From an uncultured Pelagibacteraceae bacterium (lineage in GTDB: Bacteria > Pseudomonadota > Alphaproteobacteria > Pelagibacterales > Pelagibacteraceae), in NCBI GenBank assembly GCA_902595105.1, contig CACJPA010000008.1:1-40764 (forward strand): a stretch of 40,764 nucleotides of DNA, read 5' to 3'. Numbering within the stretch: position 1 is the first letter of the stretch; each line of letters opens with the position of its first letter. The notes below the pieces were generated by a model. That model ran no database searches, was not told the DNA's origin, and saw only the letters and a list, made by a program, of their open reading frames with translations. Position numbers and translations under genes: made by a program. Below, piece after piece: positions 17,235 to 25,354 of this stretch.

Positions 17235-18305
17235 ATGAAATCTGATTTTAAAAATAAAATTATTAACGGAGATAGTCTCGAAGAATTAAAAAAAATTCCA
17301 CGTGAAACTTTTGATTTAATTTTTGCTGATCCTCCATACAATTTGCAATTAAAAAGTGGATTGACTAGACCAGACAGATCAAAAGTCAGTGCTGTAAACG
17401 ATAAGTGGGATCAATTTGAGAATTTTACAAAATATGATGAATTCACATATGAATGGCTTAATGAATGCAAAAGGATTTTAAAAAAAGATGGAGCTATTTG
17501 GGTAATAGGTAGTTATCATAATATTTTTAGAGTAGGAACTGCAATACAAAATTTAGGATTCTGGATACTTAATGATGTCATCTGGAATAAAAATAATCCA
17601 ATGCCTAACTTTAGGGGTACAAGATTTACAAATGCTCATGAGACTTTAATTTGGGCGTCGAAGAGCGAAAAATCAAAATACACATTTAATTATCAGTCTT
17701 TAAAATGTTTAAATGATGATCTTCAGATGAGATCTAATTGGAATCTTCCTATTTGTAGTGGTTCTGAAAGACTTAAAAAAAATGGAAAAAAAATTCATTC
17801 TACTCAAAAACCAGAATCACTTTTACACAGAATTTTACTAGCTACATCAAATAAAAATGATCTAATTCTTGATCCTTTTTTAGGTTCTGGAACTTCTGCG
17901 GCAGTTGCAAAAAAACTAGGTAGAAATTATTTTGGTATAGAAAAAGAAAAAAATTATTTCAAAGCGGCTGAGCAACGAGTAAATGCTACCAAACCAATTG
18001 AAGATGATTTGTTAGATACACTTAAAAATAATAGATCAAAACCAAGAATTCCATTTGGATCACTGGTAGAACTTGGAATAATTAAGCCTGGAACAAATAT
18101 TTTTGATAATAAGAAAAAAATAACAGCAAGAATAATGGCTGATGGTAGTATCAAACATAATCAAGCAGAAGGCTCAATTCATAAAGTTGCAGCTACTATT
18201 TTAGGAGCTGAAAGCTGCAATGGTTGGACATTTTGGCATTGTGATATTAATGGCCGAACCTACCCAATCGATTACTTGAGACAAAGATTAATTTCTAAAA
18301 ATTAA
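17235..18305 (+). CDS. ccrM: Cell-cycle DNA adenine methyltransferase CcrM (GANTC)
   Basis: Orphan N6-adenine methyltransferase of the beta class. The catalytic motif DPPYNLQL is at residues 32-39. The SAM motif LDPFLGSGT sits near residue 212, in the order catalytic-then-SAM. TQKPESLLHRI is motif X. The C-terminal domain from about residue 265 (ITARIMADGSIKHNQAEG, SIHKVAATILGAESCNGWTFWH) is the RAMA-like extension typical of CcrM and needed for DNA recognition. No restriction gene is adjacent. It starts 104 bp after rnhB, behind a promoter that carries GANTC sites. The stop overlaps the convergent FAD monooxygenase gene by 4 bp. Confidence 0.95.
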   Translation: MKSDFKNKIINGDSLEELKKIPRETFDLIFADPPYNLQLKSGLTRPDRSKVSAVNDKWDQFENFTKYDEFTYEWLNECKRILKKDGAIWVIGSYHNIFRVGTAIQNLGFWILNDVIWNKNNPMPNFRGTRFTNAHETLIWASKSEKSKYTFNYQSLKCLNDDLQMRSNWNLPICSGSERLKKNGKKIHSTQKPESLLHRILLATSNKNDLILDPFLGSGTSAAVAKKLGRNYFGIEKEKNYFKAAEQRVNATKPIEDDLLDTLKNNRSKPRIPFGSLVELGIIKPGTNIFDNKKKITARIMADGSIKHNQAEGSIHKVAATILGAESCNGWTFWHCDINGRTYPIDYLRQRLISKN

Positions 18306-19447
18306 TTTTTATAAATTTTACCTAAATAACTTTGTAGAAAGTTTTTATTTTTCGTCAAAAGCTTTAAAAAAATATTTCTAAAAAAGATCATAACCGGATT
18401 TGATAAATGGAAAGCAAATTGATTAAAATCAGATCTTCTATTAATCATTTTTACTCTCTCTAATCTTGAATTGTAAAAATCGTTTTTTTGGTTAATTATA
18501 ACTTCATGCAATTGATTGGCTCCTTCTATTGATTGTGAGGCTCCCTGAGCGAAAGATGGAGAGAATGCAAAAAAAGCATCACCAACTAAAAAAATATTTT
18601 TGGGAGGAATAAATGGATTTTTACTTACAAATACTGGAAATAATCTAATATCCTCAAGACTCTGAAATATTTTTAATGAAATTTTTTCAGATAATTTTTG
18701 TTTAATACTCTCAATAAATGTGCTTTCATTACAGAGATTGTGGTTTTTTTGCTGATCAGAATTTAACTTATTCTTCAATATGCCAATAAAATTAAAATTT
18801 TTATCATTATTAAGTGGATATAATACATAATGAAAATCTGATCCTAAAAATAAAGAAATATTCTCCTCATTTATATTATCAAGACTTTCTTTAGATACAC
18901 TGGCTCTAACAGCGATAGTGTTATTATAAATTGGTTCTGAATTATTATTTGAAATTAATGACTTTCCTTTTGAAAATACACCGTCTGAAATAATTAAATG
19001 ATCACACGTTATTTTTTCCTTATCAAAAGTTAAATTTATTGAATCATTACTGTATTCTATCTTGTCTAAACTGCAGTTAAACTGGATTGAATTTTTATCT
19101 AGTCCATTGATTAAAAAGTGAAGTAATTTTGATCTTTTCAACGTTGTGTAATTACAATCATCAGAATTAAATTCTGAAATATCTAAATCACAAATTTTCT
19201 TTGAATTTTTAATTTCATAAAAATCAATTTTTTTTGGATTAAATTTCTCTTTGTTTGACAAGGAAGAGAAACCTAATTTGTTTAGTAGCTTTACGCTATT
19301 AACAGATAATTGAATACCATAACCTTCCTCTGTTTCTAATGAAGTTTTTTTTTCATAAATTGTGACCTCGTAATCTTTATTTCCTTTAAATAAATTGGCT
19401 ATAAACAAACCCGAAATACCTGCACCAATAATTGCTATTTTTTTCAT
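18302..19447 (-). CDS. FAD-dependent monooxygenase, UbiH/salicylate-hydroxylase superfamily
   Basis: Group A flavoprotein hydroxylase. The N-terminal Rossmann loop is IIGAGISGLFIANLF, the acidic end of beta-2 is VTIYEKK, and the middle DG motif is LIISDGVFSKGKS. The C-terminal FAD block FLVGDAFFAFSPSFAQGASQ is closer to salicylate hydroxylase or zeaxanthin-epoxidase-like proteins than to UbiH. It has GDAFF where GDAAH is usual. Substrate unknown; an aromatic or quinone intermediate is the plain guess. The start overlaps the mutY stop by 4 bp (ATGA), so the two are co-transcribed. Confidence 0.8.
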   Translation of the reverse strand: MKKIAIIGAGISGLFIANLFKGNKDYEVTIYEKKTSLETEEGYGIQLSVNSVKLLNKLGFSSLSNKEKFNPKKIDFYEIKNSKKICDLDISEFNSDDCNYTTLKRSKLLHFLINGLDKNSIQFNCSLDKIEYSNDSINLTFDKEKITCDHLIISDGVFSKGKSLISNNNSEPIYNNTIAVRASVSKESLDNINEENISLFLGSDFHYVLYPLNNDKNFNFIGILKNKLNSDQQKNHNLCNESTFIESIKQKLSEKISLKIFQSLEDIRLFPVFVSKNPFIPPKNIFLVGDAFFAFSPSFAQGASQSIEGANQLHEVIINQKNDFYNSRLERVKMINRRSDFNQFAFHLSNPVMIFFRNIFLKLLTKNKNFLQSYLGKIYKN

Positions 19448-20430
19448 TTTTGACTTTCTAAAAATTTTATTATCTTTTTGGTAAAAGTTGGGAGTACATA
19501 ATTTTCAAGTTTTGTGGGATTTATCCAATTTATATTTTTGTCAAAGTTGTACTTCTTTTTATATTCAATTTTAATATTCATATTCATATTAGATATTTTA
19601 AAATTTAAATCTTTATCAAAATTTTTAGGATTATTTAATTGATCCATTGGAAAAATATTAAAATTTTTTAAAAAATTAAATTTATTATTTTTGATTAATA
19701 AATATTGATCATTTTTTTTATAAACATTCAATTTATAATATGTTTCCTTATTAATTTTCTTAAATTTTACTAAATCAAAATTTTTATTTTTAAATGCTTT
19801 GCAATTATTAGATAATGGACATTTGTTGCAAATTGGATTTGTGGGTTTGCAAATTAATGCACCCAATTCCATCAAAGCTTGTGCATAATCGCTTGATCTT
19901 TTTGTTGATATACCAAAAATTTTTTTTTGATCTTGTAAGAATTCTTTTTTAATTTGACTTTGTTTCTTTAAATATAAGTATCTTTTTAATACTCTTTCAA
20001 TGTTTCCATCCAAAGGAATTATTGGTTTGTTAAATGCAATTGCTGAAATTGCACTTGCTGTATAATCACCAATGCCTGGTAATGATTTTAATTCATAAAA
20101 ATCTCTAGGTATTTTTTTGTTATATTTTTTAACAATTATTTGAGCAGTTTTTTTTAAATTTCTTACTCTTGAGTAATATCCAAGACCTTCCCAAAGTTTG
20201 ATTAATTTTCTATCGTTATATTTTGATAACTTTTCAATATTAGGAATATTTTTAATAAATCTATTAAAATAAGGTATCACAGTAGCAACCTGCGTTTGTT
20301 GCAACATGAACTCGCTAACTAATGTAAAGTATTGTTTCTTTTCTTGTGAAACCTTATTTCTCCAAGGTAAAGATCTCTTATTTATATCGTACCAATTGAG
20401 AATTTTATTTGTTATTATTAGATCTTTCAT
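19444..20430 (-). CDS. mutY: A/G-specific adenine DNA glycosylase
   Basis: Removes adenine mispaired with 8-oxoguanine. The N-terminal ILNWYDINKRSLPWR and FMLQQTQVATVIPYF motifs are clear. The helix-hairpin-helix is LKSLPGIGDYTASAISAIAFN, with the catalytic Asp in PLDGNIERV. The 4Fe-4S cysteines are Cys194, Cys201, Cys204 and Cys210 (C-x6-C-x2-C-x5-C). A divergent C-terminal NUDT-like part follows. I chose ATG 20430 because conserved sequence starts right after it; a start at 20475 would run into the divergent dciA gene. No ribosome site is seen. Confidence 0.95.
   Translation of the reverse strand: MKDLIITNKILNWYDINKRSLPWRNKVSQEKKQYFTLVSEFMLQQTQVATVIPYFNRFIKNIPNIEKLSKYNDRKLIKLWEGLGYYSRVRNLKKTAQIIVKKYNKKIPRDFYELKSLPGIGDYTASAISAIAFNKPIIPLDGNIERVLKRYLYLKKQSQIKKEFLQDQKKIFGISTKRSSDYAQALMELGALICKPTNPICNKCPLSNNCKAFKNKNFDLVKFKKINKETYYKLNVYKKNDQYLLIKNNKFNFLKNFNIFPMDQLNNPKNFDKDLNFKISNMNMNIKIEYKKKYNFDKNINWINPTKLENYVLPTFTKKIIKFLESQK
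20413..20418 (+). promoter_or_regulatory. Candidate -10 box for the dciA-like gene
   Basis: TATTAT lies 12 bp before ATG 20431, inside the mutY coding region. It mirrors a TATTAT on the other strand at 20449-20444. No good -35 box is seen. Confidence 0.3.
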
Positions 20431-20919
20431 ATGCAATTTAAAAATAATACTAAGCAGAGAAATACTAGCATTCAAGGGTTAAGATCTTTCAAAGACACTT
20501 TGCCAAAAAATTTAAAAAAAATTATTAATAAAAAAGGTCACATTTATTCAGAAACACTTAGTAATTGGAAATATTTAGTCGGAAGTGAATTATTTAAGGT
20601 CTGTTTCCCTAAAACATTTAAAAACTCAAACCGATTTGGTGTGAGCACTTTAATTGTAATGGTTAAAAGAGGCCATGAAGTAGATGTGGAATATTCAAAA
20701 AAAAATATTTTAGATAAAATGAATAATTTTTTTGGTTATGATGTGGTTGAAAAGCTTAAATTTATTAGCTTTGATGATGAACAAAAAACTAACAGTTCGA
20801 ATGAAACTAAATCAAATAATGTGGCAATTAGTAAATATCGAGATAAAATCAAAGATGTTAAAAACGAAAAGATTAAAAAATCATTAACAGAATTAACAAA
20901 AGTTTATAAAGAAAAATGA
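20431..20919 (+). CDS. DUF721 / DciA-like protein (putative helicase loader)
   Basis: 162 residues with the DUF721 pattern: GLRSFKDTLPKNLKKI, then WKYLVGSELFKVCFPKTF, a strand-rich stretch FGVSTLIVMVKRGHEVDVEY, and NNFFGYDVVEKLKFISF. DciA is the ancestral loader of the replicative helicase DnaB. Assignment to that function is by family only. The tail from about residue 115 is charged and likely disordered. Its ATG directly abuts the mutY ATG on the other strand. It overlaps the next gene by 4 bp (ATGA). The order mutY-DUF721-dsbA-smc is common in alphaproteobacteria. Confidence 0.78.
   Translation: MQFKNNTKQRNTSIQGLRSFKDTLPKNLKKIINKKGHIYSETLSNWKYLVGSELFKVCFPKTFKNSNRFGVSTLIVMVKRGHEVDVEYSKKNILDKMNNFFGYDVVEKLKFISFDDEQKTNSSNETKSNNVAISKYRDKIKDVKNEKIKKSLTELTKVYKEK
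20444..20449 (-). promoter_or_regulatory. Candidate -10 box for mutY
   Basis: TATTAT on the minus strand, 13 bp before the mutY ATG (20430), inside the dciA-like coding region. It is symmetric with the plus-strand box about the central CATATG. No good -35 box is seen. Confidence 0.3.
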
Positions 20920-21494
20920 GAAAAATTATATTACTTGCAATAATTGTTTTAGGAAGCTTTTCAAATTTAAATGCTGAAGAAATAAAAAGAATTACTGTTG
21001 GAAATAAAGACGCAAAAATAACTATAATTGCGTTTGAGTCACTAACTTGTAGCCATTGTGCAAATTTCCATAAAAACGTTTATCCAGAGCTTAAAAAAGA
21101 ATATTTAGATACAGGGCTTGCTAAAATAGAGTTTAGACACTTTCCTTTAGACATTGCCGCCTTCAACGCTTCGAAAGTTGCGCAATGTAATAATGATGGT
21201 AATTCTGATATTTTAGAAAGTCTATATGCTAATCAACAAAAATGGGTGAAGGGAAGCTCTGTTGAAGAAGCAAATAAAAATCTGCAGATATTTTTAAAAA
21301 ACGAGGGTTTCTCTATAGATTTCGAGTCTTGTGTGAATAACAAAAATATTGAGGATTTTGTGTTAAATGACCGAATAGAGGGTGCAAAAAATTTTAAAAT
21401 AAGCTCAACTCCTACGATAATAATTAACAACAAAAAATTCGAAAAAAAACTTAATTATAAAAATTTGAAAAAAGCACTAGAAAAAATGATATAA
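20916..21494 (+). CDS. DsbA-like thiol:disulfide oxidoreductase, exported
   Basis: 192-residue thioredoxin-fold protein with a cleavable signal peptide (MRKIILLAIIVLGSFSNLNA). The active-site motif is C-S-H-C in LTCSHCANFH, where DsbA proteins usually have CPHC or CSHC. A helical insertion follows, then the cis-proline loop ISSTPTIIINN. It is expected to work in the periplasm on disulfide formation, which would serve cytochrome c maturation and oxidase assembly. A DsbG/C-type isomerase role is less likely because there is no dimerisation domain. Confidence 0.87.
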   Translation: MRKIILLAIIVLGSFSNLNAEEIKRITVGNKDAKITIIAFESLTCSHCANFHKNVYPELKKEYLDTGLAKIEFRHFPLDIAAFNASKVAQCNNDGNSDILESLYANQQKWVKGSSVEEANKNLQIFLKNEGFSIDFESCVNNKNIEDFVLNDRIEGAKNFKISSTPTIIINNKKFEKKLNYKNLKKALEKMI

Positions 21495-21502
21495 GTTAGT
21501 GC

Positions 21503-24076
21503 ATGGAGTTTAAAAAAATCCAATTAAATGGATTTAAATCATTTGCTGAAAAAACAAATTTCTTAATAGAAGAAGGTCTTACTGGAATAGTAGGTCCAAA
21601 CGGCTGTGGGAAATCAAACATAGTAGAATCTTTAAGATGGGTGATGGGAGAGACCTCTGCAAAAAGTATGAGAGGTTCAGGAATGGAGGATGTAATTTTT
21701 TCAGGTACATCTAATAAAGCATCAAAAAATATTGCTGAAGTTTCTGTAGAAGTAAAGAATAAAGAAAAAGAAGGTCCCATTCAATATCGTGAATTAGAAA
21801 ACATTCAAGTCAGAAGAAAAATTGAAAAAGATAAGGGTTCTAAATTTTATATTAATGACAAAGAGGTAAGAGCCAGAGATGCACAAATGTTTTTTGCAGA
21901 TCTTTCAACAGGTGCACATTCTCCTTCTATGATTAGTCAAGGAAGAATTGGGGCTTTAGTGACGGCAAAACCTACTGATAGAAGAGCCATACTTGAGGAA
22001 GCTGCTGGAATTTCAGGTTTACATGTAAGAAGGCATGAAGCTGAACTCAGACTTGGTGCAGCAGAAAATAATTTAAAAAGAGCTGATGAGTTACGAAGAC
22101 AACAAGAAAAACAATTAGCAAATCTTCAAAAGCAAGCAGAGGAAGCTACAAAATACAAATTAATTTCAGAGGAAATAAAAAAAATAGAGGCTGGTTTATA
22201 TTATCTAAGATTGTTGGATATAGATAGGGAAATAAGTATAGAAAATGAAATTAATACTGAGGCAGGAGGTGAAGTTGAAAGTTTCAATAATCAGATATCT
22301 GAGCTCGAACACTTAATAAAAGCTTCGACTGATAAAGTTGCTCCACTTAGAGAAAAAAATATTGAGAATTTGTCAAGAATACAGAGACTTAATTTAGAAC
22401 TACAGAACCTAGATGAAGAAAATACTAGAATTCAAGATGAAATTGAAACTATCAAAAAATCAATAAATACATTGGATGAAGATATATCAAGAGAAAATGG
22501 AATTATTATTGATGCTAACTCTAATGAAAAAAGATTAAAAGAAGAAAAGTCAGACTTAATCGAGATAGATTCAAAATATTTTGAAACAGAAAAGTTATCT
22601 AACGAAGATCTAGAAAATGCAAAAAATGAACTTGAAAGAGAGCAAAAAGAAGTTGACGAAGTAGTTAACAATCTAGCTGACGATACGATTAAAATAAGCA
22701 TTGGCCCTATAAAGAATGTAAAAAATTCAATTTCTAGAGCAAAAGAATTAATTGACAGTAATGAGATAAATCAAGCAGTTACATTACTCGATAGATGTAA
22801 TATGGAATTAGACAATTTTATTAATGATTTAAAAAATGAAAAATCAAGAACAGAGTTATTAAGTGTAAATGAGAAATCTCAGAATATAAAAATACTTCAA
22901 GAAAAGTATGCTGATGCATATAGCAAAAATCAGTCAATAAAGAATGAGTCAGTAAAAAGAAATGAAAGAATAAAAACAATAGAAACTGAAATAGAAAGCT
23001 GGAAAAATCTTTTATCTAATTCAGAAAAAATGGTTAATGAATTAACTGAAAGAAAAAATAAATTATCTGAACAATTAAATAATTTAGAAAATCAGCCAAG
23101 AGTACAGGCAGAAAGAAAAGGTCAAATTTCTGAAAATTTAAGAATTTCTGATGAAGAAAAACTAGAGAATGAAAAAATTATAGAAGAAACTGATAAAAAA
23201 ATTGAGACGTTAAGAACTCAGCTAAATGAAATACAAGAGCAATCAATTCAAATAAGAGAACGAAAAGCCAGCTCAGGTGCAACAATAGAAGGTTTGCAAA
23301 AAAGAAAATATGATTTGCTTGATAGAATTAATACAGAATTAAATTTAACAGAAGAAAATATTTTAGAAAATTCAAATTTATTTGGAGTTGAAGAACTTCC
23401 AAATCATGTAGATCAAGAAGATGCTTTAGATAAAAAAAAACAACAAAGAGATCAATTGGGTTCAGTAAATTTAAAAGCAGATGAAGAAACTAGCAAGTAT
23501 GAAGAAGAAATAAAAAAAATGGAACAGGATCGTAGTGACCTGGTTACTGCAATAGTTAAACTTAAAGATAGTATTAATGAGCTGAATCAAAAAGGAAGAG
23601 AAAGACTTGTTGATGCATTTGAAAAAGTTAATAGAAAATTTAATGAGGTTTATACAAAACTTTTTAATGGAGGAAATGCCAAACTTGAATTGGTAGATTC
23701 TGATGATCCATTGGAAGCTGGTTTAGAAATGTTAGTCAGTCCTCCAGGAAAAAGACTTCAGTCTATAACTCTATTATCTGGTGGTGAACAAGCTCTAACT
23801 GCCCTATCTTTAATTTTTGCAGTATTTTTAACCAACCCTTCTCCAATTTGTGTTTTAGATGAGGTAGATGCTCCTCTTGATGATGCCAACGTAACAAGAT
23901 TTTGTAGTTTGCTTGAGGAATTAATTAAAATTACTAACACTAAATTTATAATTGTTACTCACCACGCCTTAACAATGTCTAAAATGAACAGGCTATATGG
24001 GGTAACTATGCCACAAAAAGGGATAAGCCAACTAGTTGCTGTAGACCTTCAAAAAGCAGAAAGTATGGTTGCTTAA
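21503..24076 (+). CDS. smc: Chromosome segregation SMC protein, short form without a recognisable hinge
   Basis: ATPase that organises and helps segregate the chromosome. Walker A is GPNGCGKSN (residues 31-39). The N-terminal head continues through ISQGRIGALVTAKPTDRRAILEEAAGISG. The C-terminal head has ESDDPLEAG-like VDSDDPLEAGLEMLVSPPGK, the signature LLSGGEQALTA near 757, and Walker B VLDEVDAPLDDAN near 783. Between about 170 and 650 everything looks like coiled coil. I see no glycine-rich globular hinge; residues about 390-440 form the only break. At 857 residues it is about 300 shorter than typical SMC (1150-1200). Both heads are intact in one frame, so it is not a frameshift. Confidence 0.93.
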   Translation: MEFKKIQLNGFKSFAEKTNFLIEEGLTGIVGPNGCGKSNIVESLRWVMGETSAKSMRGSGMEDVIFSGTSNKASKNIAEVSVEVKNKEKEGPIQYRELENIQVRRKIEKDKGSKFYINDKEVRARDAQMFFADLSTGAHSPSMISQGRIGALVTAKPTDRRAILEEAAGISGLHVRRHEAELRLGAAENNLKRADELRRQQEKQLANLQKQAEEATKYKLISEEIKKIEAGLYYLRLLDIDREISIENEINTEAGGEVESFNNQISELEHLIKASTDKVAPLREKNIENLSRIQRLNLELQNLDEENTRIQDEIETIKKSINTLDEDISRENGIIIDANSNEKRLKEEKSDLIEIDSKYFETEKLSNEDLENAKNELEREQKEVDEVVNNLADDTIKISIGPIKNVKNSISRAKELIDSNEINQAVTLLDRCNMELDNFINDLKNEKSRTELLSVNEKSQNIKILQEKYADAYSKNQSIKNESVKRNERIKTIETEIESWKNLLSNSEKMVNELTERKNKLSEQLNNLENQPRVQAERKGQISENLRISDEEKLENEKIIEETDKKIETLRTQLNEIQEQSIQIRERKASSGATIEGLQKRKYDLLDRINTELNLTEENILENSNLFGVEELPNHVDQEDALDKKKQQRDQLGSVNLKADEETSKYEEEIKKMEQDRSDLVTAIVKLKDSINELNQKGRERLVDAFEKVNRKFNEVYTKLFNGGNAKLELVDSDDPLEAGLEMLVSPPGKRLQSITLLSGGEQALTALSLIFAVFLTNPSPICVLDEVDAPLDDANVTRFCSLLEELIKITNTKFIIVTHHALTMSKMNRLYGVTMPQKGISQLVAVDLQKAESMVA

Positions 24077-24085
24077 CCAATATAA

Positions 24086-24361
24086 ATGGCAAAAGATCCT
24101 TTTAAAACTCGCTTAGAGATTGCAAAAAGTAAGATTTCTAAGAAAAATCTATATAACAAGAAGGATAACCCCTCACCTATTGGAACAGCATTCAAATTGA
24201 GCACAGAACTTGTGTCTGCAGTGGCTGTCGGGACAATTATTGGGTTTATTTTTGACAAGACCTTTGGTACTAAACCCTGGTTTATATTAATATTTTTTTT
24301 TGTTGGGGTGATCGCTGGAATAACAAATGTGATTAGATCAGCAAAAAAAATGCAAAAATAA
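24086..24361 (+). CDS. atpI: ATP synthase protein I (AtpI)
   Basis: 91-residue membrane protein at the head of the Fo genes, with a basic N-terminus and two membrane helices (residues about 39-56 and 63-82). AtpI is thought to help assemble the c-ring and is not essential in species tested. The GTAFKLSTELVSAVAVGTII and GTKPWFILIFFFVGVIAG segments match the alphaproteobacterial AtpI/AtpR-like family. It starts 9 bp after smc and lies 9 bp before atpB. Confidence 0.85.
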   Translation: MAKDPFKTRLEIAKSKISKKNLYNKKDNPSPIGTAFKLSTELVSAVAVGTIIGFIFDKTFGTKPWFILIFFFVGVIAGITNVIRSAKKMQK

Positions 24362-24370
24362 GTTAGTACT

Positions 24371-25105
24371 ATGGCAGCAAACCCAATGTCCCAATTCGAT
24401 GTTTATAGAATTGGACCTGAAATAAAAGTTGGAGCATTTGACATATCTTTTACAAACGCAAGTTTGTTTATGATTATAAGTACAGTTTCTATTTTATTAA
24501 TTTTTAATTTAGGATCTAAGAAAAATGCAATCTTACCAAATAAAATTCAATTATTAGCGGAACTTAGCTATACGTTTGTTGCTAAAATGATTAGTGATAC
24601 AGCGGGTTCTAAAGCAAAACCATATTTTGCATTTATTTTTTCATTGTTCATGTTTGTTTTGTTTTGCAACATGTTTGGAATGATACCTTACACATTCACT
24701 GTAACTAGTCACATTATAGTTACATTTGTTCTTGCTGCATTTATCTTTATTGGCGTAACAGTAATTGGATTTATTAAACATGGTTTTGGATATTTAAAAT
24801 TGTTTGTACCAAGCGGAGTACCAGCGATACTACTCCCTTTAATAGTAGTAATAGAGATTATTTCTTATCTAAGTAGACCAATAAGTCTATCAGTTAGATT
24901 ATTTGCAAATATGATGGCTGGTCATACGATGATGAAAGTTTTCGGAGGCTTTGTAATTAGTCTTGGAATAGTTGGTGGATGGCTTCCGCTAAGTTTTTCA
25001 GTTGCATTAACTGGTTTGGAGATATTAGTTGCTTTTCTTCAAGCATATGTTTTTGCAATTTTAACCTGCATCTATTTAAATGATGCATTAAATTTACACC
25101 ATTAA
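24371..25105 (+). CDS. atpB: ATP synthase Fo subunit a
   Basis: Proton-channel subunit of Fo. 244 residues with five or six membrane helices. The essential arginine lies in SRPISLSVRLFANMMAGH, and the C-terminal helix carries LQAYVFAILTCIYLNDAL. The N-terminus shows QFDVYRIGPEIKVG. In alphaproteobacteria the Fo genes (atpI-B-E-F'-F) form a unit separate from the F1 genes, which is what is seen here: no atpH, A, G, D or C follows. Confidence 0.97.
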   Translation: MAANPMSQFDVYRIGPEIKVGAFDISFTNASLFMIISTVSILLIFNLGSKKNAILPNKIQLLAELSYTFVAKMISDTAGSKAKPYFAFIFSLFMFVLFCNMFGMIPYTFTVTSHIIVTFVLAAFIFIGVTVIGFIKHGFGYLKLFVPSGVPAILLPLIVVIEIISYLSRPISLSVRLFANMMAGHTMMKVFGGFVISLGIVGGWLPLSFSVALTGLEILVAFLQAYVFAILTCIYLNDALNLHH

Positions 25106-25110
25106 TAACA

Positions 25111-25117
25111 GAGGAGG
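25111..25117 (+). promoter_or_regulatory. Strong ribosome binding site of atpE
   Basis: GAGGAGG with 5 bp to ATG 25123. It is the strongest Shine-Dalgarno sequence I noticed in the window, where most genes have a weak one or none. Subunit c is needed in about ten or more copies per complex, so high translation fits. Confidence 0.7.
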
Positions 25118-25122
25118 ATATA

Positions 25123-25350
25123 ATGGAATTAGAAGCAGCAAAAATGATCGGAGCAGGTTTAGCAGCAATAGCTTTAGCTGGTGCCGGTGTTGGTATTGGA
25201 ATAATTTTTGGAAATTATTTGTCAGGTGCTATGAGAAACCCATCAGCAGCTCAGAAACAATTTCCTAACTTACTTTTAGGTTTCGCGCTTGCTGAAGCAA
25301 CAGGGTTATTTGGATTAGTTGTTGCATTGATTATTTTATTTGCGTTTTAA
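25123..25350 (+). CDS. atpE: ATP synthase Fo subunit c
   Basis: 75-residue hairpin of two membrane helices that forms the rotating ring. The first helix carries the packed glycine/alanine pattern (GAGLAAIALAGAGVGIGIIFG). The polar loop is RNPSAAQKQ, and the second helix has the ion-carrying Glu58 in GFALAEATGLFGLV. The residues around it look like the usual proton type, not the sodium type, but that is judged by eye. It is preceded by a strong GAGGAGG ribosome site. Confidence 0.97.
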   Translation: MELEAAKMIGAGLAAIALAGAGVGIGIIFGNYLSGAMRNPSAAQKQFPNLLLGFALAEATGLFGLVVALIILFAF

Positions 25351-25354
25351 ATTA

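Noticed and set aside
21503-24076. SMC gene broken by a frameshift or deletion
   Set aside because: The frame is continuous, both ATPase halves are complete and well conserved, and the coiled-coil register continues to both heads. A natural short form is more likely than a pseudogene.
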